Positions 1-6,672 of a DNA stretch of 10,810 bases are shown here, piece after piece. Positions within the stretch are counted from its first letter, which is position 1; the number at the start of each line of letters is the position of its first letter. The notes beneath the pieces are model-generated. The model had not been told where the DNA came from. It saw only the letters and a program-made list of their open reading frames with translations, and did no database searches. Made by a program: the position numbers and the translations under genes. Source of the DNA: Candidatus Hydrogenedentota bacterium (GTDB taxonomy: Bacteria > Hydrogenedentota > Hydrogenedentia > Hydrogenedentales > CAITNO01); assembly GCA_007124105.1 (NCBI GenBank), contig SLFT01000013.1, positions 1-10,810 on the forward strand. Reading direction: 5' to 3'.

Positions 1-25
1 ATTCGCGCCATAACCAAACACTGAT

Positions 26-68
26 GCGCCGGGGTTATCCACAGCAGGGTAGCCCCGGCGCTTTCTTT
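26..68 (+). terminator. Rho-independent terminator of a gene upstream of the window
   Basis: The arms GCGCCGGGG (26-34) and CCCCGGCGC (53-61) are perfectly complementary over 9 bp, and a G-T and a T-A pair could extend the stem. The T-rich tail TTTCTTT follows directly at 62-68. This is the usual intrinsic terminator form for + strand transcription. It probably ends a gene lying before base 1. The 18-base loop contains TTATCCACA, which equals the E. coli DnaA-box consensus, but it stands alone. Confidence 0.7.
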
Positions 69-367
69 GTGTGCCGGGCATGGTACGTGGCTTATGGGGT
101 ACGGGCGTAGGTGTGCCCTGGCGGCGGCATCGCCTCGTGTAACTCAATGCTTATCGGCAATGGAGGAAGAAAAACGAACCATGGATGATACGCTTTCCGG
201 CAAGGCGGCTCGGAACATCAGAAGTGTTTCCAGCCGCTGTAACTAATGCCTTTACGGCGCCTGGCGACAAGAAAATATTGACCGTTTCTGTCTGTTTGCC
301 GTAACATGAACTACTGACGTCGTCAATAAATCATATACGACAACACCTAGTTCAAGGACAAGCCGCC
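69..367. other. Intergenic region upstream of the HzsA-related gene
   Basis: About 300 bases between the terminator and the start codon at 368. I find no convincing gene. The only short reading frame of note (160-246, 28 codons) lacks a well-placed ribosome binding site. The region holds one sigma-70-like promoter candidate (278-307) and the ribosome binding site of the downstream gene (AAGGA, 354-358). I see no recognisable riboswitch or tRNA. Confidence 0.6.
278..307 (+). promoter_or_regulatory. Candidate sigma-70-type promoter for the HzsA-related gene
   Basis: TTGACC (278-283) matches the -35 consensus at 5 of 6 bases. TAACAT (302-307) matches the -10 consensus at 4 of 6. The spacer is 18 bases, near the optimum. 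The 5' leader would be about 55 bases and would include AAGGA at 354-358. The call rests on consensus matching only, and promoter preferences of this organism are unknown. Confidence 0.4.
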
Positions 368-3300
368 ATGTTGCAGACACAGTCCCGTCCGCATGTTTTG
401 ATGCGTCTCGGATATTTTAACGCTCTTTTTTCTGTCGCCGTTCCGGCGCTGCTTGCAGTCCTACTTTTGATGCGCGGGGCGCACGGAAACGTATCTGCAA
501 CGCCTTATGACGCACAAGCCCTGGCTCACAGTCGCGCGCTTGGCCATGCAGACGCCGCGACGCGGGCGAGAGCCGCCGAGGCGCTCGGTTTTCTTCGCTA
601 TTATGCGGCGGAATCCGCGTTGATTGAAACGTTGACGGATGCGTCCCCGGAAGCGCGACGTGCGGCGGCGTTATCGTTGGCCGCGTGCGGCGGCAGGGCT
701 TCCCTGATCCCGTTGTCCACAGCTTTGGGGGACGCGGACTGGACGGTGGCGCAGGCGGCCTGGACGGCGCTGACCAACCTGACCGGCATGGAGACGCCCT
801 TCGACGCGCTGATTGAAGCAGACGAACGACAGCGGCAGCTAGCCTGGTGGCGCCGTTGGATTGACGCGCTTCCTGAAAATGACCTCCCCGAAGCGTGTTA
901 CGCGCTGATTGGGTCTGCGGAACACTGGGAGGTGGAACGGGGGCTGCGCGCTCTGGGCGTTCTTGGCGCGCCGGACGCGGCAAAGATCATCAGCGACGCC
1001 ATCGCGCCCTGGGCGAAGCAGGAAGATGAAGACGATTTCGACGCGAAAGCGCGCGTTCAAGCCGGCATCCGCGCGTTGGGACGACTTGGCGTCGGCTTTG
1101 ATACGCTTGAAGAGTTTTTGTACAACCGCCAGTGGGCCGGCTATGCCGCCGAAGCGCTGGGGGATTATGGCGGCGATGCCGCGGCAGCAGCGTTGATGCG
1201 CGCGTTCCCATTCTATGCGCAGGAATTTCACCGTCCTGGAAACGCCGCCTGGACGCATCCCCACGACAAACCGCACCTCGACCCCAGCGACCGTATTCTA
1301 TATGTGCCCTATGCCATTGCCTTCGCCTTGGCCCGCATTCCCTTCGACGACCCTGGATTGCTGGATGATCTCCGCGCTGTTGCGCCGCTTATCGCCGCGC
1401 AGATTCCCCTGGATGTTGACGGATTGATGGTATACGACGAAGAACCCTTTCAGCGCATCTTTCGCTTCCTGCTGGAACGGGCGGGAATCGCGCAGCACCT
1501 GGTGGAGTTGGCCTTCGACGCATTGGGCGTCCCACGCGCCGTACCCCTGGACGCGCCTGTGTTTTCAGGGGCGTCAACACCGGACGCCTTTTGGCACGAC
1601 CACATGCGGCAAGCTTGGACGGAGCATTCTGCAACATCCGGCGATACCGCTTTTTACGCTTCGCCGGTATTGCGCGGTCAGGACGCGCCCCTTGCCATTG
1701 AGGTGGATATTTCCGGCTGGGACACGCTCCATCTTACCGTGGACGATGTGGAAGACTACAGTATGGACAGAGCCAACTGGGCCGGAGCGCGTCTTGTAAC
1801 GAAGGACGGCGGCATCATTTGGCTGGACACAGTGACGCCCCTTTCCGCGACCCAGCAGCACGATACGTTGCGCGTCAACGTAAGCGCCTCGTACGGCAAC
1901 TTACGCATCGCCGACCAACAATTCGAACGGGGACTCCATACCCATGCGATTAGCCACATAACCTATCACCTGGGCGGCGCATATCTTGCGTTCCGCGCGC
2001 ATGTGGGCGTATGCGCCAGCAGACCGGCAGGCCAGGGAAGCGTTCGTTTTCTTGTGAGCAATGAGGAGGTACACCAACGAAGCGCCGACCATCCCCTGGC
2101 AATGAATGCCGCAGCCGTCTGGGAAGAAGCCGAGCGCAACGCCAGAACCCCCGCCGCCCGTAGACAGGTCGCCTGGGAACGGGAGGATATGGACCGACTG
2201 TGGCTTCCCGGCGAGGCCGATGCGGCGACAATGACACAGCGCTATATTGCTGCCACGCGCCCGCCGTTCAGGGAGGCGGCGCGGGAATTGCGCGACAAAC
2301 AACCGGACGACAACACGCTTGCGGCGGCGCGCGAGCTGTATTATCGCAGCCGGATTCGGGAAAATGTGGAACAATTGCTGGGCCACGGCGCCATCGCATC
2401 GAACGTGCTGACGGCGCTGTGCCGCAACGAGGATGACGCGCCGGCCCTCGTCGAACTACTCGATCACGACAACCATTGGGTGCGTATTAACGCGGCGAAG
2501 ACGCTGATCTTCATGGACGCGCGGGACATGGTTGACGCCATCTCCCGTCGGTTGCGTGATTCGAAACCAGAAGCTAAGTACGGTTATTTTGACGAAGTCT
2601 ATTTCGCGCGCGCCCAGGGCTGGGATGAACTGAACGATCCCACGCCGCGCTATCGCGAAGCCTTGATAATGGCGCTGGGCATGCTCGGCGCGGCGGAACA
2701 TGTCCCGCTTCTCGTAGACGCCCTTTTTAACGAACGCAATGCCTTGGAAATACAGTATCGCGCTGTCAACGCGCTGGACATGCTGGGCGGCGATGTGGCA
2801 ATGGAGGCGTTGCGGCGCGCGGAACGGGAACACCCCTACCACAGCGTACGTATTGCGGCCCGTGAAGCCCTCTGGAAGCGCCGTATCGCGCCGCTGCCGC
2901 GAATCGCTGTCCCGGAAGCGCCGCCGGCCCGGGTCACGCAGAAGGACCTCCCGGAGAAATACACGCGCTTTGTGTTTATCAAAGGCGACCCCGCTCCCTA
3001 CAATCCTTTTCAAATGGACAGTTGGCGCCAGGCCTATATGACCACCGACAGCGGCCCCACTTACCGGCCCGGTCGAAACCTGTACATACTTGACGTTACG
3101 GGCGAAACGTCCCAATCAATGCCGCTGACCCATTTTGAAGACGGGTATGTGGCGGACTGTGAAGTCTCTTATGACGGCCAGCGAATACTTTTTTCCAGGC
3201 GGGAGGAACACAGTCCCTGGTGGCATATTTATGAAATACAGGCGGACGGCGGCGGCCTGCGCGCGCTTACCCAGGGACCGTATCACCATGTGCAGCCGAA

Positions 3301-4585
3301 CTTTCTGCCGAACGGGCGGATTGTCTTTGCCACGTCGCGTCTCGGCATGCGCGACGAGTATCACGGATACTTGTGTACCGGACTTGCCACCATGACGCCC
3401 GATGGCGACGACATCCAGGTGATCGGCTTCAATTTCGGGCGCGATGCGGAGCCAACGGTTGCGCCTGACGGAAAAATTTTGTTTACCCGATTGGAACTGT
3501 TTTACTCGCGCATGAAAACAGAATGGAACCTCATCAGCGCCTTTCCGGACGGCACAAACATGCAAACCCTGTACGGCCCCGAAAGACGCGGTTTCTGGAG
3601 CGGCATTCACGGCGGCTACGGTGGGTGGACCGTGTCCGGCGACCGCCACCGGCAGCTGCGGCTCACCCAGCCGCGCGCTCTCGCCAATGACGCGCATCTG
3701 TTGACCACGCCCGCCGGCCCCATCGTAACCAGGGGCAGGCACGGCGAAACGTTGTTGCGCGCGCGCTGGCTGCGTGAGGGCGGCAACGATACCTGGGTCA
3801 TCACCACGCCCTATCCGCTGGACGCAACTACGCTGTTGGTGGCGGCGGGCGAAAAACAAAACGAATTTGTCGCGGATCAATTCCCCAGGGATGCGGTTGA
3901 TCTAGGATTATACCGAATGGACATCGCCACGGGCGCGCTGTCGCTTTTGTATAATGATCCCGCTGTGGCCGATTTCGAGGCGCGGCCGCTCCATCCCCGC
4001 GTGACGCCGCAAATACTCGTGGAGTCGCCTGCGGCGCGGGGCAGCGGTTTCACGGGGACGCTTTACGCGGATTCCGTTTTCATCACACAGATTGACGCGG
4101 TGCGGGAGCGGGGGCGACTGTTGCGTGTGATCGAAGCGGAACCCCAGGTGGCGCGCCATGCAACCCACACCACGGGCGACCTCGAGGCGTGGAAAAACCA
4201 CGGCGGCGCTTTCGCGCGTGTACTGGGTACGCTGCCCCTTGCCGCGGACGGGTCGTTCGCCGTGGAGGTGCCCGCCGACCGTCTCCTGCATCTACAAGTG
4301 CTGGACAGCAACCGCCGCGTCGTGGGCAACCAGCAGGTGTGGATGCATGTGCGCCCCGGTGAACGCAAGGGATGCATAGGCTGCCATGAACGCCCGGACA
4401 GCGCCGCGGCAACACGAGGCGACCAGCTGACCGCTTTTCAAACCGGCGCTATCCCAAAAGCGCTGCCTGACGGAAGCGATCAATTGCGCTACCGCGCAAA
4501 AATATGGTTCAAAGGTTACCTGCCGGACGAACGGGAAGAACGACAACGCACCGTCCAGTCCATTAACTGGTTTGGAAGAAATTGA
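368..4585 (+). CDS. Exported HEAT/NPCBM/beta-propeller protein with one CXXCH haem site (HzsA-related)
   Basis: A 1405-residue protein of unknown function. The start has AAGGA nine bases upstream. A hydrophobic stretch at about residues 17-36, after basic residues, is a signal peptide or anchor, so the protein should act outside the cytoplasm. HEAT-like helical repeats occur at about 50-150. A segment at about 400-565 resembles an NPCBM carbohydrate-binding module (GLHTHA near 520, then a strand-rich GSVRFLV end). More HEAT-like repeats lie at about 665-840. Residues about 860-1080 contain PD40/TolB-type propeller strands (VSYDGQRILFSRR, LPNGRIVFATSR, APDGKILFTRLE). RPGERKGCIGCHE contains the single c-type haem motif (C1336, C1339, H1340), 65 residues before the end. 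The propeller plus CXXCH layout matches proteins named after the hydrazine synthase alpha middle domain. Nothing shows hydrazine synthesis, and no partner subunits are present. The frame is intact. No clear terminator follows. Confidence 0.88.
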   Translation: MLQTQSRPHVLMRLGYFNALFSVAVPALLAVLLLMRGAHGNVSATPYDAQALAHSRALGHADAATRARAAEALGFLRYYAAESALIETLTDASPEARRAAALSLAACGGRASLIPLSTALGDADWTVAQAAWTALTNLTGMETPFDALIEADERQRQLAWWRRWIDALPENDLPEACYALIGSAEHWEVERGLRALGVLGAPDAAKIISDAIAPWAKQEDEDDFDAKARVQAGIRALGRLGVGFDTLEEFLYNRQWAGYAAEALGDYGGDAAAAALMRAFPFYAQEFHRPGNAAWTHPHDKPHLDPSDRILYVPYAIAFALARIPFDDPGLLDDLRAVAPLIAAQIPLDVDGLMVYDEEPFQRIFRFLLERAGIAQHLVELAFDALGVPRAVPLDAPVFSGASTPDAFWHDHMRQAWTEHSATSGDTAFYASPVLRGQDAPLAIEVDISGWDTLHLTVDDVEDYSMDRANWAGARLVTKDGGIIWLDTVTPLSATQQHDTLRVNVSASYGNLRIADQQFERGLHTHAISHITYHLGGAYLAFRAHVGVCASRPAGQGSVRFLVSNEEVHQRSADHPLAMNAAAVWEEAERNARTPAARRQVAWEREDMDRLWLPGEADAATMTQRYIAATRPPFREAARELRDKQPDDNTLAAARELYYRSRIRENVEQLLGHGAIASNVLTALCRNEDDAPALVELLDHDNHWVRINAAKTLIFMDARDMVDAISRRLRDSKPEAKYGYFDEVYFARAQGWDELNDPTPRYREALIMALGMLGAAEHVPLLVDALFNERNALEIQYRAVNALDMLGGDVAMEALRRAEREHPYHSVRIAAREALWKRRIAPLPRIAVPEAPPARVTQKDLPEKYTRFVFIKGDPAPYNPFQMDSWRQAYMTTDSGPTYRPGRNLYILDVTGETSQSMPLTHFEDGYVADCEVSYDGQRILFSRREEHSPWWHIYEIQADGGGLRALTQGPYHHVQPNFLPNGRIVFATSRLGMRDEYHGYLCTGLATMTPDGDDIQVIGFNFGRDAEPTVAPDGKILFTRLELFYSRMKTEWNLISAFPDGTNMQTLYGPERRGFWSGIHGGYGGWTVSGDRHRQLRLTQPRALANDAHLLTTPAGPIVTRGRHGETLLRARWLREGGNDTWVITTPYPLDATTLLVAAGEKQNEFVADQFPRDAVDLGLYRMDIATGALSLLYNDPAVADFEARPLHPRVTPQILVESPAARGSGFTGTLYADSVFITQIDAVRERGRLLRVIEAEPQVARHATHTTGDLEAWKNHGGAFARVLGTLPLAADGSFAVEVPADRLLHLQVLDSNRRVVGNQQVWMHVRPGERKGCIGCHERPDSAAATRGDQLTAFQTGAIPKALPDGSDQLRYRAKIWFKGYLPDEREERQRTVQSINWFGRN

Positions 4586-4684
4586 TCGCGCGGCCTATTG
4601 TTAAAGATGCGCGCATACGTGTTAAAAAATACAGTAACTGTCGAGCAAGCGTAACAGGTTGAAGCCATTGCAGGCCCTGAACAA

Positions 4685-4717
4685 TGGCATCCCGTTGGGA
4701 TATTGAATACAAGCACT
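4685..4717 (+). repeat. 33-bp core repeat, copy 1 (isolated)
   Basis: This 33-bp core recurs at 4754-4786 and 5185-5217. It begins TGGCATCCCGTTGGGAT and varies at two pyrimidine positions near its 3' end. It contains the mini-hairpin ATCCC-GTT-GGGAT (4689-4701 in this copy). Copy 1 lies directly before the first 30-nt hairpin; copies 2 and 3 follow a 30-nt hairpin, so cores flank hairpin 1 on both sides. Confidence 0.85.
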
Positions 4718-4745
4718 CGGGGTAGCGTAGTACCGCAACCCCGGG
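4716..4745. repeat. 30-nt hairpin family, copy 1 (direct)
   Basis: Arms CTCGGGGTAGCG (4716-4727) and CGCAACCCCGGG (4734-4745) enclose the loop TAGTAC. The stem has one internal A-A mismatch, flanked by T-A and G-C pairs, and one T-G wobble near the base. The same mismatch recurs at 5147-5176, and the inverted copy at 5018-5047 has it as T-T on the + strand. Confidence 0.85.
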
Positions 4746-4853
4746 CTATGGTATGGCATCCCGTTGGGATATTGAATACAAGTACTGGCATATCAGCACC
4801 CGATTATCAGTCACCAAAAGATGTGGGTAAAGACAAGGCGCGCGTTCTTGTCA
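4718..4853 (+). repeat. 136-bp direct repeat, copy A
   Basis: This segment matches 5149-5283 with five substitutions and one single-base indel, about 96% identity by eye. Both copies run from within the 30-nt hairpin, through the 33-bp core, to the common end GCGCGTTCT(T)GTCA. The copies are 295 bases apart. After the shared end, copy A continues into TTCCCCACAAATATC, whereas copy B continues into the radical SAM ribosome binding site. Confidence 0.9.
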
Positions 4854-4892
4854 TTCCCCACAAATATCATGTCGTTATTATATGGCGAACTG

Positions 4893-4994
4893 AGTATAAA
4901 ACATGACGCGTTATTCAAAAAAATGCAGTATAAAACATGACGCGTTATTCAAAACAATGCAGTATAAAACATGACGCGTTATTCAAAAAAATGC
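4893..4994 (+). repeat. Three tandem 34-bp repeats
   Basis: Units at 4893-4926, 4927-4960 and 4961-4994 are contiguous with no spacers. Each begins AGTATAAAACATGACGCG and ends in an A-run followed by ATGC. Units 1 and 3 are identical; unit 2 differs by one base (C for A in the A-run). The partial similarity CATG.CG..TTATT just upstream (about 4869-4880) could be a decayed fourth unit. The units are AT-rich against a GC-rich background. Near-identity suggests recent expansion or gene conversion. Confidence 0.92.
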
Positions 4995-5005
4995 CCCGAA
5001 GGGGC
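4993..5005. repeat. Mini-hairpin GCCCC-GAA-GGGGC
   Basis: A perfect 5-bp stem with a GAA triloop, overlapping the last two bases of the third 34-bp unit. It has the same format as the ATCCC-GTT-GGGAT mini-hairpins in the 33-bp cores and the CCCC-GTT-GGGG element inside the 19-bp inverted repeat. All are a short C/G stem with a three-base loop, followed by less structured sequence. Confidence 0.7.
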
Positions 5006-5017
5006 TACATAACACAG

Positions 5018-5047
5018 CCCAAGGTTGCGGTACCCCGCTACCTTGGG
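5018..5047. repeat. 30-nt hairpin family, copy 2 (inverted)
   Basis: Arms CCCAAGGTTGCGG (5018-5030) and CCGCTACCTTGGG (5035-5047) enclose the loop TACC. Read on the minus strand, it aligns without gaps to the copy at 5147-5176. Differences are confined to arm positions 4-5 (AA for GG), the paired positions 26-27 (TT for CC), and two bases next to the loop. The arm changes are compensatory and keep the stem. The single internal mismatch is in the same place. Confidence 0.85.
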
Positions 5048-5072
5048 TGGTTGATACCCGCCCCCTCCGGTT

Positions 5073-5122
5073 TACCCCAACGGGGTTGCGTCTGCCTCTG
5101 GGTACGCAACCCCGTTGGGGTA
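5073..5122. repeat. Perfect 19-bp inverted repeat with 12-base loop
   Basis: TACCCCAACGGGGTTGCGT (5073-5091) and its exact reverse complement at 5104-5122 flank a 12-base loop. Each arm is itself a small palindrome (CCCC-AAC-GGGG and CCCC-GTT-GGGG), so the tract can fold as one long stem or as two small hairpins. GGGGTTGCG / CGCAACCCC is shared with the 30-nt hairpins. No T-run follows on either strand, so it does not look like an ordinary terminator. Confidence 0.9.
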
Positions 5123-5146
5123 GGCCAATGCTGGGGTGTTGGCGCA

Positions 5147-5176
5147 CCCGGGGTAGCGCAGTACCGCAACCCCGGG
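5147..5176. repeat. 30-nt hairpin family, copy 3 (direct)
   Basis: Arms CCCGGGGTAGCG (5147-5158) and CGCAACCCCGGG (5165-5176) enclose the loop CAGTAC. The stem is 11 pairs plus the conserved A-A mismatch. It is followed by the 33-bp core, in the same order as copy 1. All but its first two bases lie inside direct repeat B. Confidence 0.87.
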
Positions 5177-5283
5177 CTATGATATGGCATCCCGTTGGGA
5201 TATTGAATATAAGTACTGGCATATCAGTACCCGATTATCAGCCACCAAAAGATGTGGGTAAAGACAAGGCGCGCGTTCTGTCA
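5149..5283 (+). repeat. 135-bp direct repeat, copy B
   Basis: Second copy of the 4718-4853 repeat. Within it, ATCCC-GTT-GGGAT and GTACTG (5213-5218) with CAGTAC (5225-5230) form two further hairpins. In copy A one base of the second hairpin differs (CAGCAC), which weakens it. The repeat ends 19 bases before the radical SAM start codon and so would supply most of that gene's 5' leader if transcription starts upstream. Confidence 0.9.
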
Positions 5284-5289
5284 CATCAC

Positions 5290-5294
5290 AAGGA
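5290..5294 (+). promoter_or_regulatory. Ribosome binding site fixing the radical SAM start
   Basis: AAGGA lies eight bases before the ATG at 5303. The longer in-frame start at 5252 would add 17 residues encoded by the tail of direct repeat B and has no such site. It is therefore rejected. Confidence 0.75.
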
Positions 5295-5302
5295 TTACGA
5301 GA

Positions 5303-6577
5303 ATGAAGACATTGCTTATATCGGCGAACACGGAAGTGATCAACATGCCCGTAATGCCTTTCGGGCTTGCCTGCGTGGCGTCGGCCGCGCAACAGGCAGG
5401 GCATGACGCGGTCATGCTCGACCTGATGTTTGCGTCAGACCCCAACGGGGCGCTGAAAGACGCTCTTGTCTCTGTGCGTCCCGGATGTATTGGCGTATCG
5501 CTCAGGAACATAGACGATCAAAACATGGAATCGCCGCGCTTTCTTCTTGACGAGGTGCGCGACGTTATCGCATTTTGTCGTAAACACTCCGACGCGCCTA
5601 TCGTGGTTGGCGGCGCGGGCTACAGTATTTTTCCTGAAAGCGCTCTGGCCTTTCTCGACGCGGATATGGGCATCGAGGGTGAGGGCGAAAAAGCGTTCCC
5701 TGCGTTGTTGTCCTGTCTGGAGCGGGGCCGGGATGTTTCAGGGATACCGGGCATACATCTCCGCGATAGGGGCGCGCAACAGCCCCGAAGCTTTGCCCGT
5801 GATATGGACGCGTTCCGTATGCCCGTGCCCACAGTCCTGGCCGCGTCGGCGGCGCGTAATCCCGACCCGTGGATACCCGCGCAGACCCGACGGGGATGCC
5901 CCTTTCATTGCGCCTATTGCACCACGCCGGCTATTGAAGGCGCGCGGCTTAGAAAGCGCGCGCCCGAGGATGTGGTCGCATGGCTTCAGCAGTGGGTCGC
6001 GGCGGGATACAACCAGTTCTTCTTTGTGGACAATACCTTCAATTTCCCGCCTTCTTATGCCAAAGAACTGTGCAGGCTTATCATTGCGCACGGGCTTGAC
6101 ATCCAATGGCAGAGCATTATCTATCCCAAGAACGTTGATGTCGCGCTCGTCGGACTTATGGCCGACGCCGGCTGCAAACATATCAGCCTGGGCTTTGAGA
6201 GTGGGTGTGAGGACATATTACGCAATATGAATAAGCGATTTACACCCGACGAAGCGCGAGTTATCTCGGACATGTTTGGCGCGCGTGGAATCGAGCGCAT
6301 GGGCTTCCTGCTGCTGGGCGGCCCCGGCGAAACACAAGAATCCGTGGAGACAAGCCTCGCTTACGCCGATGCGCTGAATCTTGAGATGCTGTCCGTCACA
6401 CCCGGCATCCGCATTTGTCCGAACACACCCCTTGCCGCAACCGCCGTGGAACACGGCATCGTGACCGCAGCGGACGACCTGCTGCGTCCGCGCTTTTATC
6501 TCGCCCGGGAACTGGATGGTTGGCTCCAGCCGCGCCTGAAACAATGGGCGGCGTCACGCCCCTATGTGATGTTGTAG
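5303..6577 (+). CDS. Radical SAM protein with N-terminal B12-binding-type domain
   Basis: A 424-residue predicted cytoplasmic radical SAM enzyme; the substrate is not identifiable. Residues about 1-140 have the cobalamin-binding Rossmann-like pattern of class B enzymes: PFGLACVASAAQQAGHDAV, VVGGAGYSIFPESAL and IEGEGEKAFPALL. I do not see the DXHXXG histidine motif of base-off binding; its absence is common in this class. The radical SAM domain carries RRGCPFHCAYC with C199, C203 and C206 as predicted [4Fe-4S] ligands. It continues with ISLGFESGCEDILRNMNK and GFLLLGGPGETQESVE, typical of the family barrel. Related enzymes include B12-dependent methylases and BchE-type cyclases, so methylation or ring chemistry is possible but not shown. 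The gene appears to stand alone, with the repeat tract upstream and a convergent helicase gene 95 bases downstream. The frame is intact. Confidence 0.9.
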   Translation: MKTLLISANTEVINMPVMPFGLACVASAAQQAGHDAVMLDLMFASDPNGALKDALVSVRPGCIGVSLRNIDDQNMESPRFLLDEVRDVIAFCRKHSDAPIVVGGAGYSIFPESALAFLDADMGIEGEGEKAFPALLSCLERGRDVSGIPGIHLRDRGAQQPRSFARDMDAFRMPVPTVLAASAARNPDPWIPAQTRRGCPFHCAYCTTPAIEGARLRKRAPEDVVAWLQQWVAAGYNQFFFVDNTFNFPPSYAKELCRLIIAHGLDIQWQSIIYPKNVDVALVGLMADAGCKHISLGFESGCEDILRNMNKRFTPDEARVISDMFGARGIERMGFLLLGGPGETQESVETSLAYADALNLEMLSVTPGIRICPNTPLAATAVEHGIVTAADDLLRPRFYLARELDGWLQPRLKQWAASRPYVML

Positions 6578-6599
6578 TGCAACAGCGAAACAAATACGC

Positions 6600-6627
6600 T
6601 TCTTCGGTTTCTGCGCCAACCGAAAAA
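6600..6627. terminator. Weak hairpin between convergent genes
   Basis: TTCGGTT (6603-6609) and AACCGAA (6618-6624) form a 7-bp stem with an 8-base loop in the 95-base gap between the two convergent stop codons. An A-run follows on +, and no T-run follows on either strand. It could act as a weak shared terminator, but the form is not canonical. Confidence 0.3.
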
Positions 6628-6672
6628 GTCCCGATTTCAGGCGGCGAGAGGCCGGGTAGCAATAAGATGTAG

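Larger units (their letters stand above)
4586..5302. repeat. Non-coding tract of structured repeats between the HzsA-related and radical SAM genes
   Basis: No gene is supported in these 717 bases; the short open frames only read through repeats. Bases 4586-4684 show nothing recognisable. From 4685 the order is: 33-bp core copy 1; direct repeat A (4718-4853), containing a 30-nt hairpin and core copy 2; unique sequence; three 34-bp tandem units (4893-4994); mini-hairpin (4993-5005); inverted 30-nt hairpin (5018-5047); 19-bp inverted repeat (5073-5122); direct repeat B (5149-5283), with the third hairpin and core copy 3. The density of hairpins and lack of coding suggest a REP/BIME-like or MITE-like cluster. 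No transposase is visible in the window. Confidence 0.8.

Noticed and set aside
35..43. Perfect DnaA-box consensus TTATCCACA
   Set aside because: A single box inside a terminator loop; no cluster of boxes, AT-rich unwinding region or replication genes nearby.
160..246. Possible 28-codon small protein upstream of the HzsA-related gene
   Set aside because: No ribosome binding site at usable spacing, no recognisable sequence, and the length is easily reached by chance.
417..983. Long minus-strand open frames within the HzsA-related gene and elsewhere
   Set aside because: They overlap well-supported genes, have low-complexity Arg/Pro/Ala-rich translations typical of antisense frames in GC-rich DNA, and show no domain signal.
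368..4585. True hydrazine synthase alpha subunit (anammox)
   Set aside because: The HEAT and NPCBM-like domains are atypical, only one CXXCH is visible, and no partner hydrazine synthase subunit genes are in the window.
4893..4994. Possible CRISPR array (34-bp repeats)
   Set aside because: The three units are directly adjacent with no spacers, and no cas gene is present.
5147..5176. 30-nt hairpin as a transcription terminator
   Set aside because: No T-run follows on either strand, and copies occur in both orientations.
5252..5302. Longer N-terminus for the radical SAM protein
   Set aside because: The added 17 residues come from the tail of direct repeat B, and the AAGGA site fits the ATG at 5303.
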